In this document: positions 24,950 through 33,523 of the stretch, piece by piece
How positions within the stretch are numbered: the stretch's first letter is position 1
How the letters are laid out: each line of letters opens with the position of its first letter
DNA from: Deltaproteobacteria bacterium
GTDB lineage: Bacteria; Desulfobacterota; Desulfuromonadia; Desulfuromonadales; Geopsychrobacteraceae
Direction: 5' to 3'
Assembly: GCA_013152145.1 (NCBI GenBank)
Contig: JAADGW010000048.1
Coordinates: 1 to 38,851 of the forward strand
Length of the DNA stretch: 38,851 bases
Position numbers and translations under genes: made by a program
The notes under the pieces: model-generated
What the model was told of the DNA's origin: nothing
The model's database searches: none
What the model saw: the letters and a program-made list of their open reading frames with translations, nothing else

Positions 24950-27250
24950 ATGAGTAAAAAGATGTTGATCAACGCCTCCCACCCGGAGGAAAATCGGGTG
25001 GCGATCGTTGTCGATGGCCTGTTAAGTGAACTTGATATCGAGATTGCCGGACAGGAACAAACCAAAGGCAACATTTACAAAGCGGTGGTGGTTCGGGTTG
25101 AATCCGGGCTGCAAGCCGCTTTCGTCGATTATGGTGCCGAAAAACTCGGCTTTCTGCAAATCGGTGAAATCCATCCCAGCCTGCTCCCCAAAGATGACTC
25201 CAAAGGTCGCCCCCGCATCAACGATATCCTGCACCGCGGCCGGGAAATCCTCGTCCAAATCGTCAAAGAAGAGCGCGGCAGCAAAGGAGCGGCGCTGACC
25301 ACCAATCTCTCGGTTCCCGGACGCTACATGGTCCTGATGCCGGACAGCACCACCAAGGGGGTCTCGCGTAAAATCCAGGATGATTCGGAGCGGAAAAAAC
25401 TGAAGCGCACCATGGCCGAGCTGGACCTGCCGGAACGGATGGGTTACATCGTCCGCACCGCCGGAATCGGCAAGGAAAAAGAGGAGCTGAAACGCGATTT
25501 TGATTATCTGGTACGGCTCTTCGAAGGGATTATTGCCCGCAAAGACCAGGTCAAGGCACCGGCCCAGCTCTATCAGGAATCGAATCTGGTGATCCGTTCC
25601 ATCCGCGACTATTTCAGCGCCGAGATGGACGAGGTCCTGATCGACGACCAGAAAGTTTATCAGGAAACAAAAGACTTTTTCGCCCTGGTCATGCCGGAAC
25701 TGTCCAACCTGGTCAAACAACACCGCGAGCGGCGCCCGATCTTCTCCCGCTATCAGATCGAAGAGCAGATCGACGGACTGGCAAAAAATCAGATCCCACT
25801 GCCGTCCGGTGGTTCCATCGTTATCGACCAGACCGAGGCGCTGGTCGCTATCGACGTCAACTCGGGCAAGCTTTCGAGTGAAAGCGGCATCGAAGCGACC
25901 GCGGTAAAAACCAACCTGGAGGCAGCGGCCGAAATCGGCCGCCAGCTACGGCTGAGGGATCTCGGCGGGCTGGTGGTTATCGATTTTATCGACATGCGGG
26001 ATCGCAAACATATCCGTGAAGTTGAGCAGGAACTGCGCAAATCCCTGAAAGATGACAAGGCCAAGGTGACCGTCGGCCGGATCAGCCAGTTCGGCTTGAT
26101 GGAAATGAGTCGCCAACGACTGAAACCGACGCTGAGCGTCGGTTCCTACCTGGAATGTCCACATTGTCAGGGCAAAGGCCGGATCAAAAGTGCCGAAAAC
26201 CAGGCGGTCGGATTGTTGCGTCAGATCCACGCCGCGGCATCCAAGGGGCATATCGGCCGGATTGAAGTCAAAGTCCCGATCGATGTCGCCAACGACCTGT
26301 TAAACAGCAAACGACAATCGCTGGTCGCGCTGGAACAACGTTTAAACCTGACCGTGACGGTCATCGGCTGCGCCGAGATGCTGCCGGGACAACTGGATAT
26401 TGAACTGCTCAAACGGGAAAAGAATGGCGATAATTCCCGTGAGATTGCCCCGGTCACCCATGCCAACCAGATAGAGAGCGCCTTGGCGGCCGCCGAACAG
26501 GCGGAAAAACATCCTCAGGAAAACAGCAGCAGTGAAACCATCGAAGAGCAGCCCGTCAGGCAGGAGGATGAGGCCGAAGTAAAAAAGAGTCGCCGCCGCC
26601 GCCGGAGACGGAAAAAAACTGACCGCCGCGATGAACCTGGGGCCGGGCAGACGAAACAGAGCAAACCGACCGAGGAACCGGCGAGCGAAGCAGCGGAGCC
26701 GGCCGCAGCTGAATCACCGCTGACAAAAGCAGAGCATTCTCCTGTCGCAGACCCAGAGAAAAAAGCAACCGGGGACTCGCCCAAAGAACAACCGCCACGC
26801 GAAACGACCGTGGAGAAAACTGCCGCAGTAGACAATGAGCAAACTGCAGGGCCAGAAGTCGAAGCGACCGAAGCGGCCGAGAAAAAACCGCAGCGGCGCA
26901 GCCGGCGGACGACCAAAAAGACAGCTGAGGAGATTCCGGCAGAAACAGCCACCGTGACCAGCGAATCGCCTGCTGAAGAAAAACCGAAGCGACGCACCCG
27001 CCGGACGACTAAAAAAACAACCGAGGAGACTCCGGCAGAAACAGTCGCCGTGACCAGCGAATCGCCTGCTGAAGAAAAACCGAAGCGACGTACCCGCCGG
27101 ACGACTAAAAAAACAACCGAGGAGACTCCGGCAGAAACAGTCGCCGTGACCAGCGAATCAGCCGCTGAAGAGAAACCGAAGCGACGCCGACCGGGCCGAC
27201 CGAGAAAAACCGTCGCCCCGGTTGAACCTGAATCCGGTCTGGAAACATAA
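24950..27250 (+). CDS. Rne/Rng family ribonuclease with Lys/Arg-rich repetitive C-terminus
   Basis: 766 aa; KMLINASHPEENRVAIVVDGLLSELDIE, S1 domain, CPHCQGKGRIKS zinc-link motif, catalytic VAIDVNSGK and GGLVVIDFIDM. Confidence 0.93.
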   Translation: MSKKMLINASHPEENRVAIVVDGLLSELDIEIAGQEQTKGNIYKAVVVRVESGLQAAFVDYGAEKLGFLQIGEIHPSLLPKDDSKGRPRINDILHRGREILVQIVKEERGSKGAALTTNLSVPGRYMVLMPDSTTKGVSRKIQDDSERKKLKRTMAELDLPERMGYIVRTAGIGKEKEELKRDFDYLVRLFEGIIARKDQVKAPAQLYQESNLVIRSIRDYFSAEMDEVLIDDQKVYQETKDFFALVMPELSNLVKQHRERRPIFSRYQIEEQIDGLAKNQIPLPSGGSIVIDQTEALVAIDVNSGKLSSESGIEATAVKTNLEAAAEIGRQLRLRDLGGLVVIDFIDMRDRKHIREVEQELRKSLKDDKAKVTVGRISQFGLMEMSRQRLKPTLSVGSYLECPHCQGKGRIKSAENQAVGLLRQIHAAASKGHIGRIEVKVPIDVANDLLNSKRQSLVALEQRLNLTVTVIGCAEMLPGQLDIELLKREKNGDNSREIAPVTHANQIESALAAAEQAEKHPQENSSSETIEEQPVRQEDEAEVKKSRRRRRRRKKTDRRDEPGAGQTKQSKPTEEPASEAAEPAAAESPLTKAEHSPVADPEKKATGDSPKEQPPRETTVEKTAAVDNEQTAGPEVEATEAAEKKPQRRSRRTTKKTAEEIPAETATVTSESPAEEKPKRRTRRTTKKTTEETPAETVAVTSESPAEEKPKRRTRRTTKKTTEETPAETVAVTSESAAEEKPKRRRPGRPRKTVAPVEPESGLET
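26885..27195 (+). repeat. In-frame tandem repeats of about 96 bp (32 aa) in the RNase C-terminus
   Basis: KPKRRTRRTTKKTTEETPAETVAVTSESPAEE repeated about three times, with a partial fourth unit. Confidence 0.85.
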
Positions 27251-27252
27251 AC

Positions 27253-27340
27253 CAAACAGGGCTAAAATATTTCAATCGGTATTCATTGATTGGTTTTGAC
27301 CCTGTTCTGTCTGGCTCCGGGCTGAACAGGGTTAAAAGCC
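27253..27340. terminator. Possible bidirectional terminator between convergent genes
   Basis: AACAGGGCTAAAA ... TTTTGACCCTGTT imperfect inverted repeat, followed by a further GAACAGGGTTAAAA copy. Confidence 0.4.
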
Positions 27341-27359
27341 GTCACCACCGACGCAAGAG

Positions 27360-29156
27360 TCATTCTCCGGCCAGAGAATGCTTGATATCTTCCAGCACCT
27401 GTAATGCCTTTCGCAGACTGATTTCCGTTTTTGAGCTCTCACGCGAGTGAGATTCACTGCGCTCGAGGGCCACTTCCATCGCCTTGCGGGTGGCGGCAAT
27501 GGTTTTCCCCAGCTGTTCACCCAGTTCACTGCCAAACTGGCGAAAGCTTTCATCAAGGCTCTGCCGTAAAGCCCAACTGATCTGCTCGATATTCCGATTC
27601 AACAGCTTGCGGCTCTCTTCGCGCAAGCGGTTGACGGTCCGCTTACGGCGATATTTCCGGGTGAAAAATTTACGGGATAATCGCTGCCCCAAAGGGTCCA
27701 TGTCGGAGGTGAAGAGATCGTTACTCCAGGCGGGCACGGCAAACGGTGAGTAGGAGGCCCCCGCTGCCGGAGCATGATAAGGGATATCGAACAACTCGGC
27801 AGCGGTCTGGCGGACTTGCTCGATCAATCGGTTACTGCGTTGCTGGTTGAGACTCAACAGCCGGGTCGCTTCCTGCCGGATCAGTTCGGCCGTGCTGCGC
27901 ATCGCCGGGGCGAAAAACTGCTCTGTCTCCGTGGCAATCGTTGCATGGACCAGCCGCTCCATCTGCTCCGGGTCCTCGACCACCACCAAATGCTCTTCCA
28001 CTTGACTGAGAATCTGCTGTTTGGCCTTTTTCCGCAGCACCTCTATCTCTTCGGCCAAGCGCGCTATAACCCGTTTCAGATCACCGGCCAGAACATCAAC
28101 GGCGGCCTGCTGCTCCCGCTCGACCGCGGGCAGAGACAGTCGGAATTGCTCAAGTCGGCGCTGGAGTTCAGCTTCGGGCAGTTTCAGGGCGCTTAGTGAC
28201 AATTGTAATTGCATGCCGGCGTCGCTGATCAAGTCCAGCGTCCGCCGGGCGATAGCCGTCTGCAGGGTCTGCTGCTTTTCCCGCGCAAAAAAATCGATCA
28301 AGCTCTGCTCAACCCGCTGCATGCCGCTTTCGTTCCAGGCGTGCGAGTCCCCTTCCAGGCGGGCCTGCAACCCCCTGCGAGCCGAAATCGGCAGCACCTG
28401 CGGCTCCCCGTCACAAAGCGTCTCCAGCTGTGATGCCAGAAATTTAAGCGAAGCCAGCTGCTCCTCGGCATTCAGAAAATCGACCTTGTTCAACAGGTAG
28501 AAAGTCCGCGGCAGCTGCTGTTTGATCTGCGCCAGATATTCAAGCTCTATCTCAGTGATCGGCGGATCGGGAGAAACCAGAAACAGAGCGGCATCACACT
28601 GGGGAAGGATCTGATGGGCAACTTCGGTGTTATGCTTCAGCGTCGAACCGATTCCCGGGGTATCAACCAGCACCACCCCTTGATGCAGCAATGCCGCCGG
28701 ATGGCTGATCTCGACTCGACTGACCTGATGCTGGTTGTGCGGGTTGCCGGCTTCGGTCACATAGTCGGCCAGAAAAGCGGCCAGACTGCGGTCATCATCG
28801 GTCGGAAAATAATCGGTTTCGCTGCGGTCGAAAAAATAGACCCGGACCGTAATTTCGGAACCGGAACTGATAAAAGTGGGGATTGCCGTCACCGGCAGGA
28901 TATCGGTCGGCAACAGATCATCACCGAGCAACGCATTAAGCAGGGTACTCTTACCGCGTTTGAACTGCCCCAGCACGGCCAGATGAAAACGCCCTTCCGC
29001 GAGACGTTGTTGCAGCAACTCCAGTTCAGCCCGGGAAGTTGAGTAGTCATCACCGAGCCCGGTGAGACAATCAATGGCTTGAACCAGCTGTTCAGTCAGC
29101 TTCCGCAGAGATTCGGTTGTGCTGATCGAAACACCCCCGGATTGAAAATCGGACAT
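27360..29156 (-). CDS. Dynamin-family GTPase
   Basis: 598 aa; Walker A GQFKRGKSTLLNALLG, VDTPGIGS, LNKVD; C-terminal helical region. Confidence 0.88.
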   Translation of the reverse strand: MSDFQSGGVSISTTESLRKLTEQLVQAIDCLTGLGDDYSTSRAELELLQQRLAEGRFHLAVLGQFKRGKSTLLNALLGDDLLPTDILPVTAIPTFISSGSEITVRVYFFDRSETDYFPTDDDRSLAAFLADYVTEAGNPHNQHQVSRVEISHPAALLHQGVVLVDTPGIGSTLKHNTEVAHQILPQCDAALFLVSPDPPITEIELEYLAQIKQQLPRTFYLLNKVDFLNAEEQLASLKFLASQLETLCDGEPQVLPISARRGLQARLEGDSHAWNESGMQRVEQSLIDFFAREKQQTLQTAIARRTLDLISDAGMQLQLSLSALKLPEAELQRRLEQFRLSLPAVEREQQAAVDVLAGDLKRVIARLAEEIEVLRKKAKQQILSQVEEHLVVVEDPEQMERLVHATIATETEQFFAPAMRSTAELIRQEATRLLSLNQQRSNRLIEQVRQTAAELFDIPYHAPAAGASYSPFAVPAWSNDLFTSDMDPLGQRLSRKFFTRKYRRKRTVNRLREESRKLLNRNIEQISWALRQSLDESFRQFGSELGEQLGKTIAATRKAMEVALERSESHSRESSKTEISLRKALQVLEDIKHSLAGE

Positions 29157-29285
29157 TACATACCCTCATCATCACAGTCAGTTTCTTTACCCGGATGAGG
29201 ATATCACAACTGTATATTCGATGTGGAGAGAAGCGATAAAAAAGTATCTTTATTGGGTCAGATAACCAGAGCTCCTGTCATGAAA

Positions 29286-30431
29286 TCAGTCCAACGCCTG
29301 GGCGAGATCGGCAATCAGCTCGTCAGGTTCTTCGAGGCCGACCGACAAGCGCAGCAGGCTGTTACAGATTCCCAGTCGTTGCCGTTCGGCTTCAGGGATA
29401 TCACCGTGGGTCTGGACTGCCGGCAGGGTCATCAGCGACTCAACCCCGCCGAGACTTTCGGCAAAGGAGATCAGTTGCAGCTTTTCAAGTATCTGTTCAG
29501 CCAGCTCCGGGCCGGCAACCCGGAAAGAGAGCATCCCACCAAAACCATCAGCCTGTTGTTTGCTCAATTCGTGCCCCGGATGCTCTGCCAGACCGGGATA
29601 ATAGACGCTGTCCACCTGCGGTTGCCGCTGCAACCAGTGCGCGACCTGCAGCGCGCTGGCAGAGTGCCTCTGCATCCGTAACGGCAGCGTTTTCAGACTG
29701 CGGATCAGCAACCAGCAATCCTGTGGGGACAGGATCGCACCGGTGGAGTTCTGCAGGAAATAAAGCCGCTCACCCAAAGCTTCATCTTTAGCCACCAGGA
29801 CCCCGGCACAAAGGTCGCTGTGCCCGCCCAGATACTTGGTCGCCGAATGCACAACGATATCCGCCCCCAGCTCCAGGGGCCGCTGCAACACAGGCGTCAG
29901 GAAGGTGTTATCAACGATAAAGAGCAGCCCGGCCGCTTTGCACAAATCACCGAGGGCCCGGATATCCGCAATCCCGAGCAGCGGATTGCCCGGTGTTTCA
30001 ACCAGCAGAGCCTTGGTCTTCGCGGTCACTGCCGCCGCAACCGCGTCGGTCGCGGTCGTATCGACATAAGAGGTGCTGACCCCGAGCTTGGCGAAAATCT
30101 GGTCGAGAACCCGGTAAGTGCCACCGTAAAGATCTTCGGACACCAGCAGGTGATCACCACTGGAAAAATGCAGAAACAACGAGGTCAGAGCGGCCATCCC
30201 GGACGAAAAGGCCAGACCCCGCGCGCCGCCCTCAAGTTCGGCGAGTGCTTCTTCCAGAATATCGCGGGTCGGATTGCCGCTGCGGGTGTAATCGTAACCG
30301 GTGCTCTGTCCATGGCGGTAGGTGGCACTGTGATAGATCGGAAAACTGATCCCTCCGGTTTGCTCATCGCGACCGACGCCGATCTGCACACTGCGGGTGG
30401 ACAGGCTGTTTCTGACGATTCTGGACATCAT
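29286..30431 (-). CDS. Trans-sulfuration PLP-dependent enzyme (cystathionine gamma-synthase/lyase family)
   Basis: 381 aa; YDYTRSGNPTRDILEEALAELEGG, VVHSATKYLGGHSDL PLP lysine motif; preceded by a SAM riboswitch. Confidence 0.9.
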   Translation of the reverse strand: MMSRIVRNSLSTRSVQIGVGRDEQTGGISFPIYHSATYRHGQSTGYDYTRSGNPTRDILEEALAELEGGARGLAFSSGMAALTSLFLHFSSGDHLLVSEDLYGGTYRVLDQIFAKLGVSTSYVDTTATDAVAAAVTAKTKALLVETPGNPLLGIADIRALGDLCKAAGLLFIVDNTFLTPVLQRPLELGADIVVHSATKYLGGHSDLCAGVLVAKDEALGERLYFLQNSTGAILSPQDCWLLIRSLKTLPLRMQRHSASALQVAHWLQRQPQVDSVYYPGLAEHPGHELSKQQADGFGGMLSFRVAGPELAEQILEKLQLISFAESLGGVESLMTLPAVQTHGDIPEAERQRLGICNSLLRLSVGLEEPDELIADLAQALD

Positions 30432-30462
30432 TCATTCCCTTTCAGATGGATACTGAAGAGAC

Positions 30463-30499
30463 AAAAAGCCCCTTCTCACAGAGGAACGAGAAGGGGCTT
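30463..30499 (-). terminator. Riboswitch expression-platform intrinsic terminator
   Basis: AAGCCCCTTCTC (30466-30477) / GAGAAGGGGCTT (30488-30499), 12-bp stem, followed on minus by TTTTTGTC. Confidence 0.88.
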
Positions 30500-30527
30500 C
30501 GGGAAAAAATCCAGGTTCTGAAGCTCC

Positions 30528-30655
30528 GTCCTCATCTTCCCCGACGCTTGCCGGCAGACAAGGTCGAGCAGGAATTAGCACATCTGTCCGAGCAAATGAT
30601 CGGACCGGTTGCTGTGGCTTCGCAGGGCCTGTCCCTCACCACTCTCGATAAAGAC
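30528..30655 (-). ncRNA. SAM-I (S-box) riboswitch aptamer
   Basis: Minus strand GTCTTTATCGAGAGTGGTGAGGGACAGGCCCTGCGAAGCCACAGCAACC...GATGAGGAC: matches the S-box core (ATCGAGAGnGGnGAGGGA, GGCCC...GAAnCC..GCAACC); P1 GTCTTTATC/GATGAGGAC pairs over 9 bp with G-U pairs. Confidence 0.92.
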
Positions 30656-30703
30656 TGACAATCCAATTCAGGATCGTCCACACATTAGTTGCTGTCAAAC
30701 AAC

Positions 30704-30734
30704 TAGTCAACCCATCTTTGTGACGGGTTGACTA
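30704..30734 (-). terminator. Hairpin at the cysK stop codon
   Basis: TAGTCAACCC (30704-30713) / GGGTTGACTA (30725-30734), perfect 10-bp stem including the cysK stop; no strong U-tract. Confidence 0.45.
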
Positions 30735-31685
30735 GACGCCTTCGAAGAGGACGCTCGACAGGTATCGCTCACCGGAATCGGGCAGAATCACGACGATATT
30801 TTTCCCGGCAAACTCAGGCTCAGCCGCCAGGCGTACGGCGGCAGCGACCGCTGCACCGGAAGAAATCCCCGAAAGGAGGCCCTCCTCTTTGGCCAGCCGC
30901 CGAGCATACTCAAGCGATTCCTCGTTGCTCACCCGTTCGACGCGATCGACCATCTGCAGATCGAGAGTGTCGGGGATAAAGCCGGCCCCGATCCCCTGGA
31001 TTTTATGCGGTCCCGGTTGCAATATCTCACCGGCCAGATGTTGACTGATGACCGGACTGTCGGTCGGTTCGACCGCGACCGAAACGATCTGCCGCCCTCT
31101 GGTATTCTTGAGATAACGGGAAACCCCGGTAATGGTGCCACCGGTTCCGACTCCGGACACCAGCACGTCGACCTGTCCGTCGGTATCATCCCAGATTTCC
31201 GGCCCCGTCGTCTGTTCGTGGATCGCCGGGTTGGCCGGGTTTTTGAACTGGTGCAGCAGCAAGTAACGATCAGGCTCAGCCTCGGCAATCTGCTCAGCTT
31301 CAGTAATCGCCCCCGCCATCCCTTTAGCCCCGGGAGTCAGAACCAGATTGGCGCCAAAAGCCTTTAACACCTTACGCCGCTCCATACTCATCGTCTCGGG
31401 CATGGTCAGGGTAATCGGGATCCCTTTGGCCGCCGCGACAAATGCCAGGGCGATACCGGTATTCCCGCTGGTCGGCTCAATAATTTCCATCCCGGGCTTC
31501 AGTTTTCCGGTTTTCAAAGCATCCCAGATCATCGCCGCCCCGATCCGGCACTTGACCGAATAAGCCGGATTACGCCCTTCGACCTTACCAAAAACCTTAG
31601 CACCATCCTGCGCTACGATTCGGTTTAAACGCACCAGCGGCGTATGCCCGATCGACAATGAGTTGTCATCATAAATTTGTCCCAT
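30732..31685 (-). CDS. cysK: Cysteine synthase A
   Basis: 317 aa; [26 protein letters not shown] lysine, [29 protein letters not shown]. Confidence 0.93.
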   Translation of the reverse strand: MGQIYDDNSLSIGHTPLVRLNRIVAQDGAKVFGKVEGRNPAYSVKCRIGAAMIWDALKTGKLKPGMEIIEPTSGNTGIALAFVAAAKGIPITLTMPETMSMERRKVLKAFGANLVLTPGAKGMAGAITEAEQIAEAEPDRYLLLHQFKNPANPAIHEQTTGPEIWDDTDGQVDVLVSGVGTGGTITGVSRYLKNTRGRQIVSVAVEPTDSPVISQHLAGEILQPGPHKIQGIGAGFIPDTLDLQMVDRVERVSNEESLEYARRLAKEEGLLSGISSGAAVAAAVRLAAEPEFAGKNIVVILPDSGERYLSSVLFEGV

Positions 31686-31782
31686 CAGTTCCTCCTCGAG
31701 TGCCTGCTTTTCGGTTAATATCCCTTACAAAAAAGTCCGTTTTATCCATTCGCCTAAACTCACCAATCATGTTGATTCATGC

Positions 31783-31811
31783 ACTATAGCCTATCCCATT
31801 AACTCGGTCAA
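31783..31811 (-). promoter_or_regulatory. Sigma70 promoter of cysK
   Basis: Minus strand TTGACC (31811-31806), 17-bp spacer, TATAGT (31788-31783). Confidence 0.7.
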
Positions 31812-31899
31812 GTATGGGCAGAACTAAACATCTATTATTGCAGTAAATTAGTAAAGAAACAGCGCCAAAGGGAAAGAAACCGGCTCAATCCTTACAAAC

Positions 31900-32565
31900 T
31901 TATCGCGGCTGCCTTCTTAAAAACAAGACCAGAGCCCCGGCACCGCCGTACTGTTTCGGCGCCCGCCCCCATTCGGCAACCCACTTGCGACCCTCGGCCG
32001 CCAGGTAGCGTTCCGCCTCAGTCCGCAGAACCGGTTCACCGTCGACAGAGTGCAGCCCACGACCGGTGACCACCAACAGGGTCCGGTTTCCCTGCCGGAC
32101 ACCATCCTGCAAAAAAAACTGTAATTTCCCCGCCACATCAGCTCGTTTCAGGCCGTGCAGATCGAGAGTCGCTTCCGGCACCAACCTCCCCTGCCGGAGC
32201 TGTTTCAACCGCCGCGCAGAAGCGGTCGGCGGCTCATCCTCTGCGGGGAGCCGGTCGCTGAAAGAAACCTGTAATTCTCCCATCGCCCGGAGAAATTCAG
32301 CCTCTTCACGTTGCACCGCCGACTGCGCAACCGGCCCCGGCGACAGCTCGTCAGCGTCATCAGCAGGGTTGAACTGAGCGACACCGAGCAGCGCCATTTC
32401 TTCAGCAAAAGTGCCACCTGCCGATTCCGACCCGGCCGTAGTAGAGGTGGTCTTATCCTCAGGTTCCTGCTCTGCGGCAGATACAGCAAACCCCTTCAGA
32501 TCACTGAAGGGGCGGCGACGGCACTCTTTTTTTTGCGGTTCGGAGACTGGTTTTTTTTTGCTCAT
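31900..32565 (-). CDS. Smr domain protein
   Basis: From MSKKKPVSEPQKKECRRRPF; C-terminal LDLHGLKRADVAGKL...LLVVTGRGLHS Smr signature. Confidence 0.85.
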   Translation of the reverse strand: MSKKKPVSEPQKKECRRRPFSDLKGFAVSAAEQEPEDKTTSTTAGSESAGGTFAEEMALLGVAQFNPADDADELSPGPVAQSAVQREEAEFLRAMGELQVSFSDRLPAEDEPPTASARRLKQLRQGRLVPEATLDLHGLKRADVAGKLQFFLQDGVRQGNRTLLVVTGRGLHSVDGEPVLRTEAERYLAAEGRKWVAEWGRAPKQYGGAGALVLFLRRQPR

Positions 32566-32591
32566 CTGTGCCTCTGAAAACAGTTTGCGGA

Positions 32592-33338
32592 TCAGCGCAC
32601 CACCTGCTTGCGACGGCCCGTCATCATCTTGGTCTGTTTCTTGATGAGAGCCCCCTGCTTTTCCAGATGGAACTGGTACCACATATCGCCGAAACCCTTC
32701 ATCTTCATCTTTTTTCCCGCTTGAAGCAGTTCGATATTTTCCTGTAACCGCTCATCGTTGGCGGTCTTCTTCAAACCCTTCTGCAGAATACTGATCGCTT
32801 TCTGCCGTTCACCGACTTTATCGAGGCAGAAGGCGTAAAGAGCGTAGACCATCGGTTCCTTGCGTGAGCTCGAGACCGCCTGGTCGAAGGTCTCAATCAT
32901 CTTTTTCGTCTTGTTCTTTTTCATGTAGGCAATCCCGAGCATCGCCATGCTGACCCAGTTGCGGACAAAACCCTTCTCCAAATAAGGGACCGCTTCATTG
33001 AAGTCACGTTTCATATACAGGATACTGCCGATCTGGGAAAAAATCTGCTGCTTGACATAAAACTGCCACTGCCCGTATTTGAGCCCCTGTTTGAGGGAGG
33101 CGATCGCCTTTTCTGCCCGATTGGCCTGAACATCGTGCTGAGCACTCATCATCAGCGCCTCCACTTTCTTCATCACCACCCGCACAATCAGGATGAAGGG
33201 CAGGAAGAAGCTGACAATTGACACCGCCATAACGATCGGCAGGCTATCGGTGACAAATTTCATCACCAGCGCTGCCGACAGGGTCGACAGAGTGAGGGAG
33301 ATAACCATATTAAGCATGAAAAAATCCTTTTCAGACAA
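32592..33338 (-). CDS. Membrane-anchored tetratricopeptide-repeat protein
   Basis: 248 aa; two N-terminal TM helices followed by TPR-like repeats. Confidence 0.7.
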   Translation of the reverse strand: MSEKDFFMLNMVISLTLSTLSAALVMKFVTDSLPIVMAVSIVSFFLPFILIVRVVMKKVEALMMSAQHDVQANRAEKAIASLKQGLKYGQWQFYVKQQIFSQIGSILYMKRDFNEAVPYLEKGFVRNWVSMAMLGIAYMKKNKTKKMIETFDQAVSSSRKEPMVYALYAFCLDKVGERQKAISILQKGLKKTANDERLQENIELLQAGKKMKMKGFGDMWYQFHLEKQGALIKKQTKMMTGRRKQVVR

Positions 33339-33523
33339 GTTTAATTTGTGTCGAACAGGCGAACAAACCGGCCACGTGACAACACATTTTAGCGGTGAAC
33401 TCTAGCAATCCACACCGAAAATGTCAAAGCAAACTCGTCGCGATAGCGGCGTCAGCGATGAGGGTGAAAGTTCGACCATATCCCGTCTCGACGAGTCAGA
33501 CACAGGGTGCTCGAAGTCACCCG

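Noticed and set aside
26885-27195. Regular repeats considered as a CRISPR array
   Set aside because: Repeats are contiguous (no spacers), in frame and inside a coding region.
26515-27255. 246-aa minus-strand ORF with Ser/Val/Phe-rich repeats
   Set aside because: Antisense translation of the repetitive RNase E/G C-terminus; repeats follow from the sense-strand duplication.
30446-30658. 70-aa plus-strand ORF in the cysK-PLP enzyme intergenic region
   Set aside because: Overlaps a convincing SAM-I riboswitch and terminator on the minus strand.
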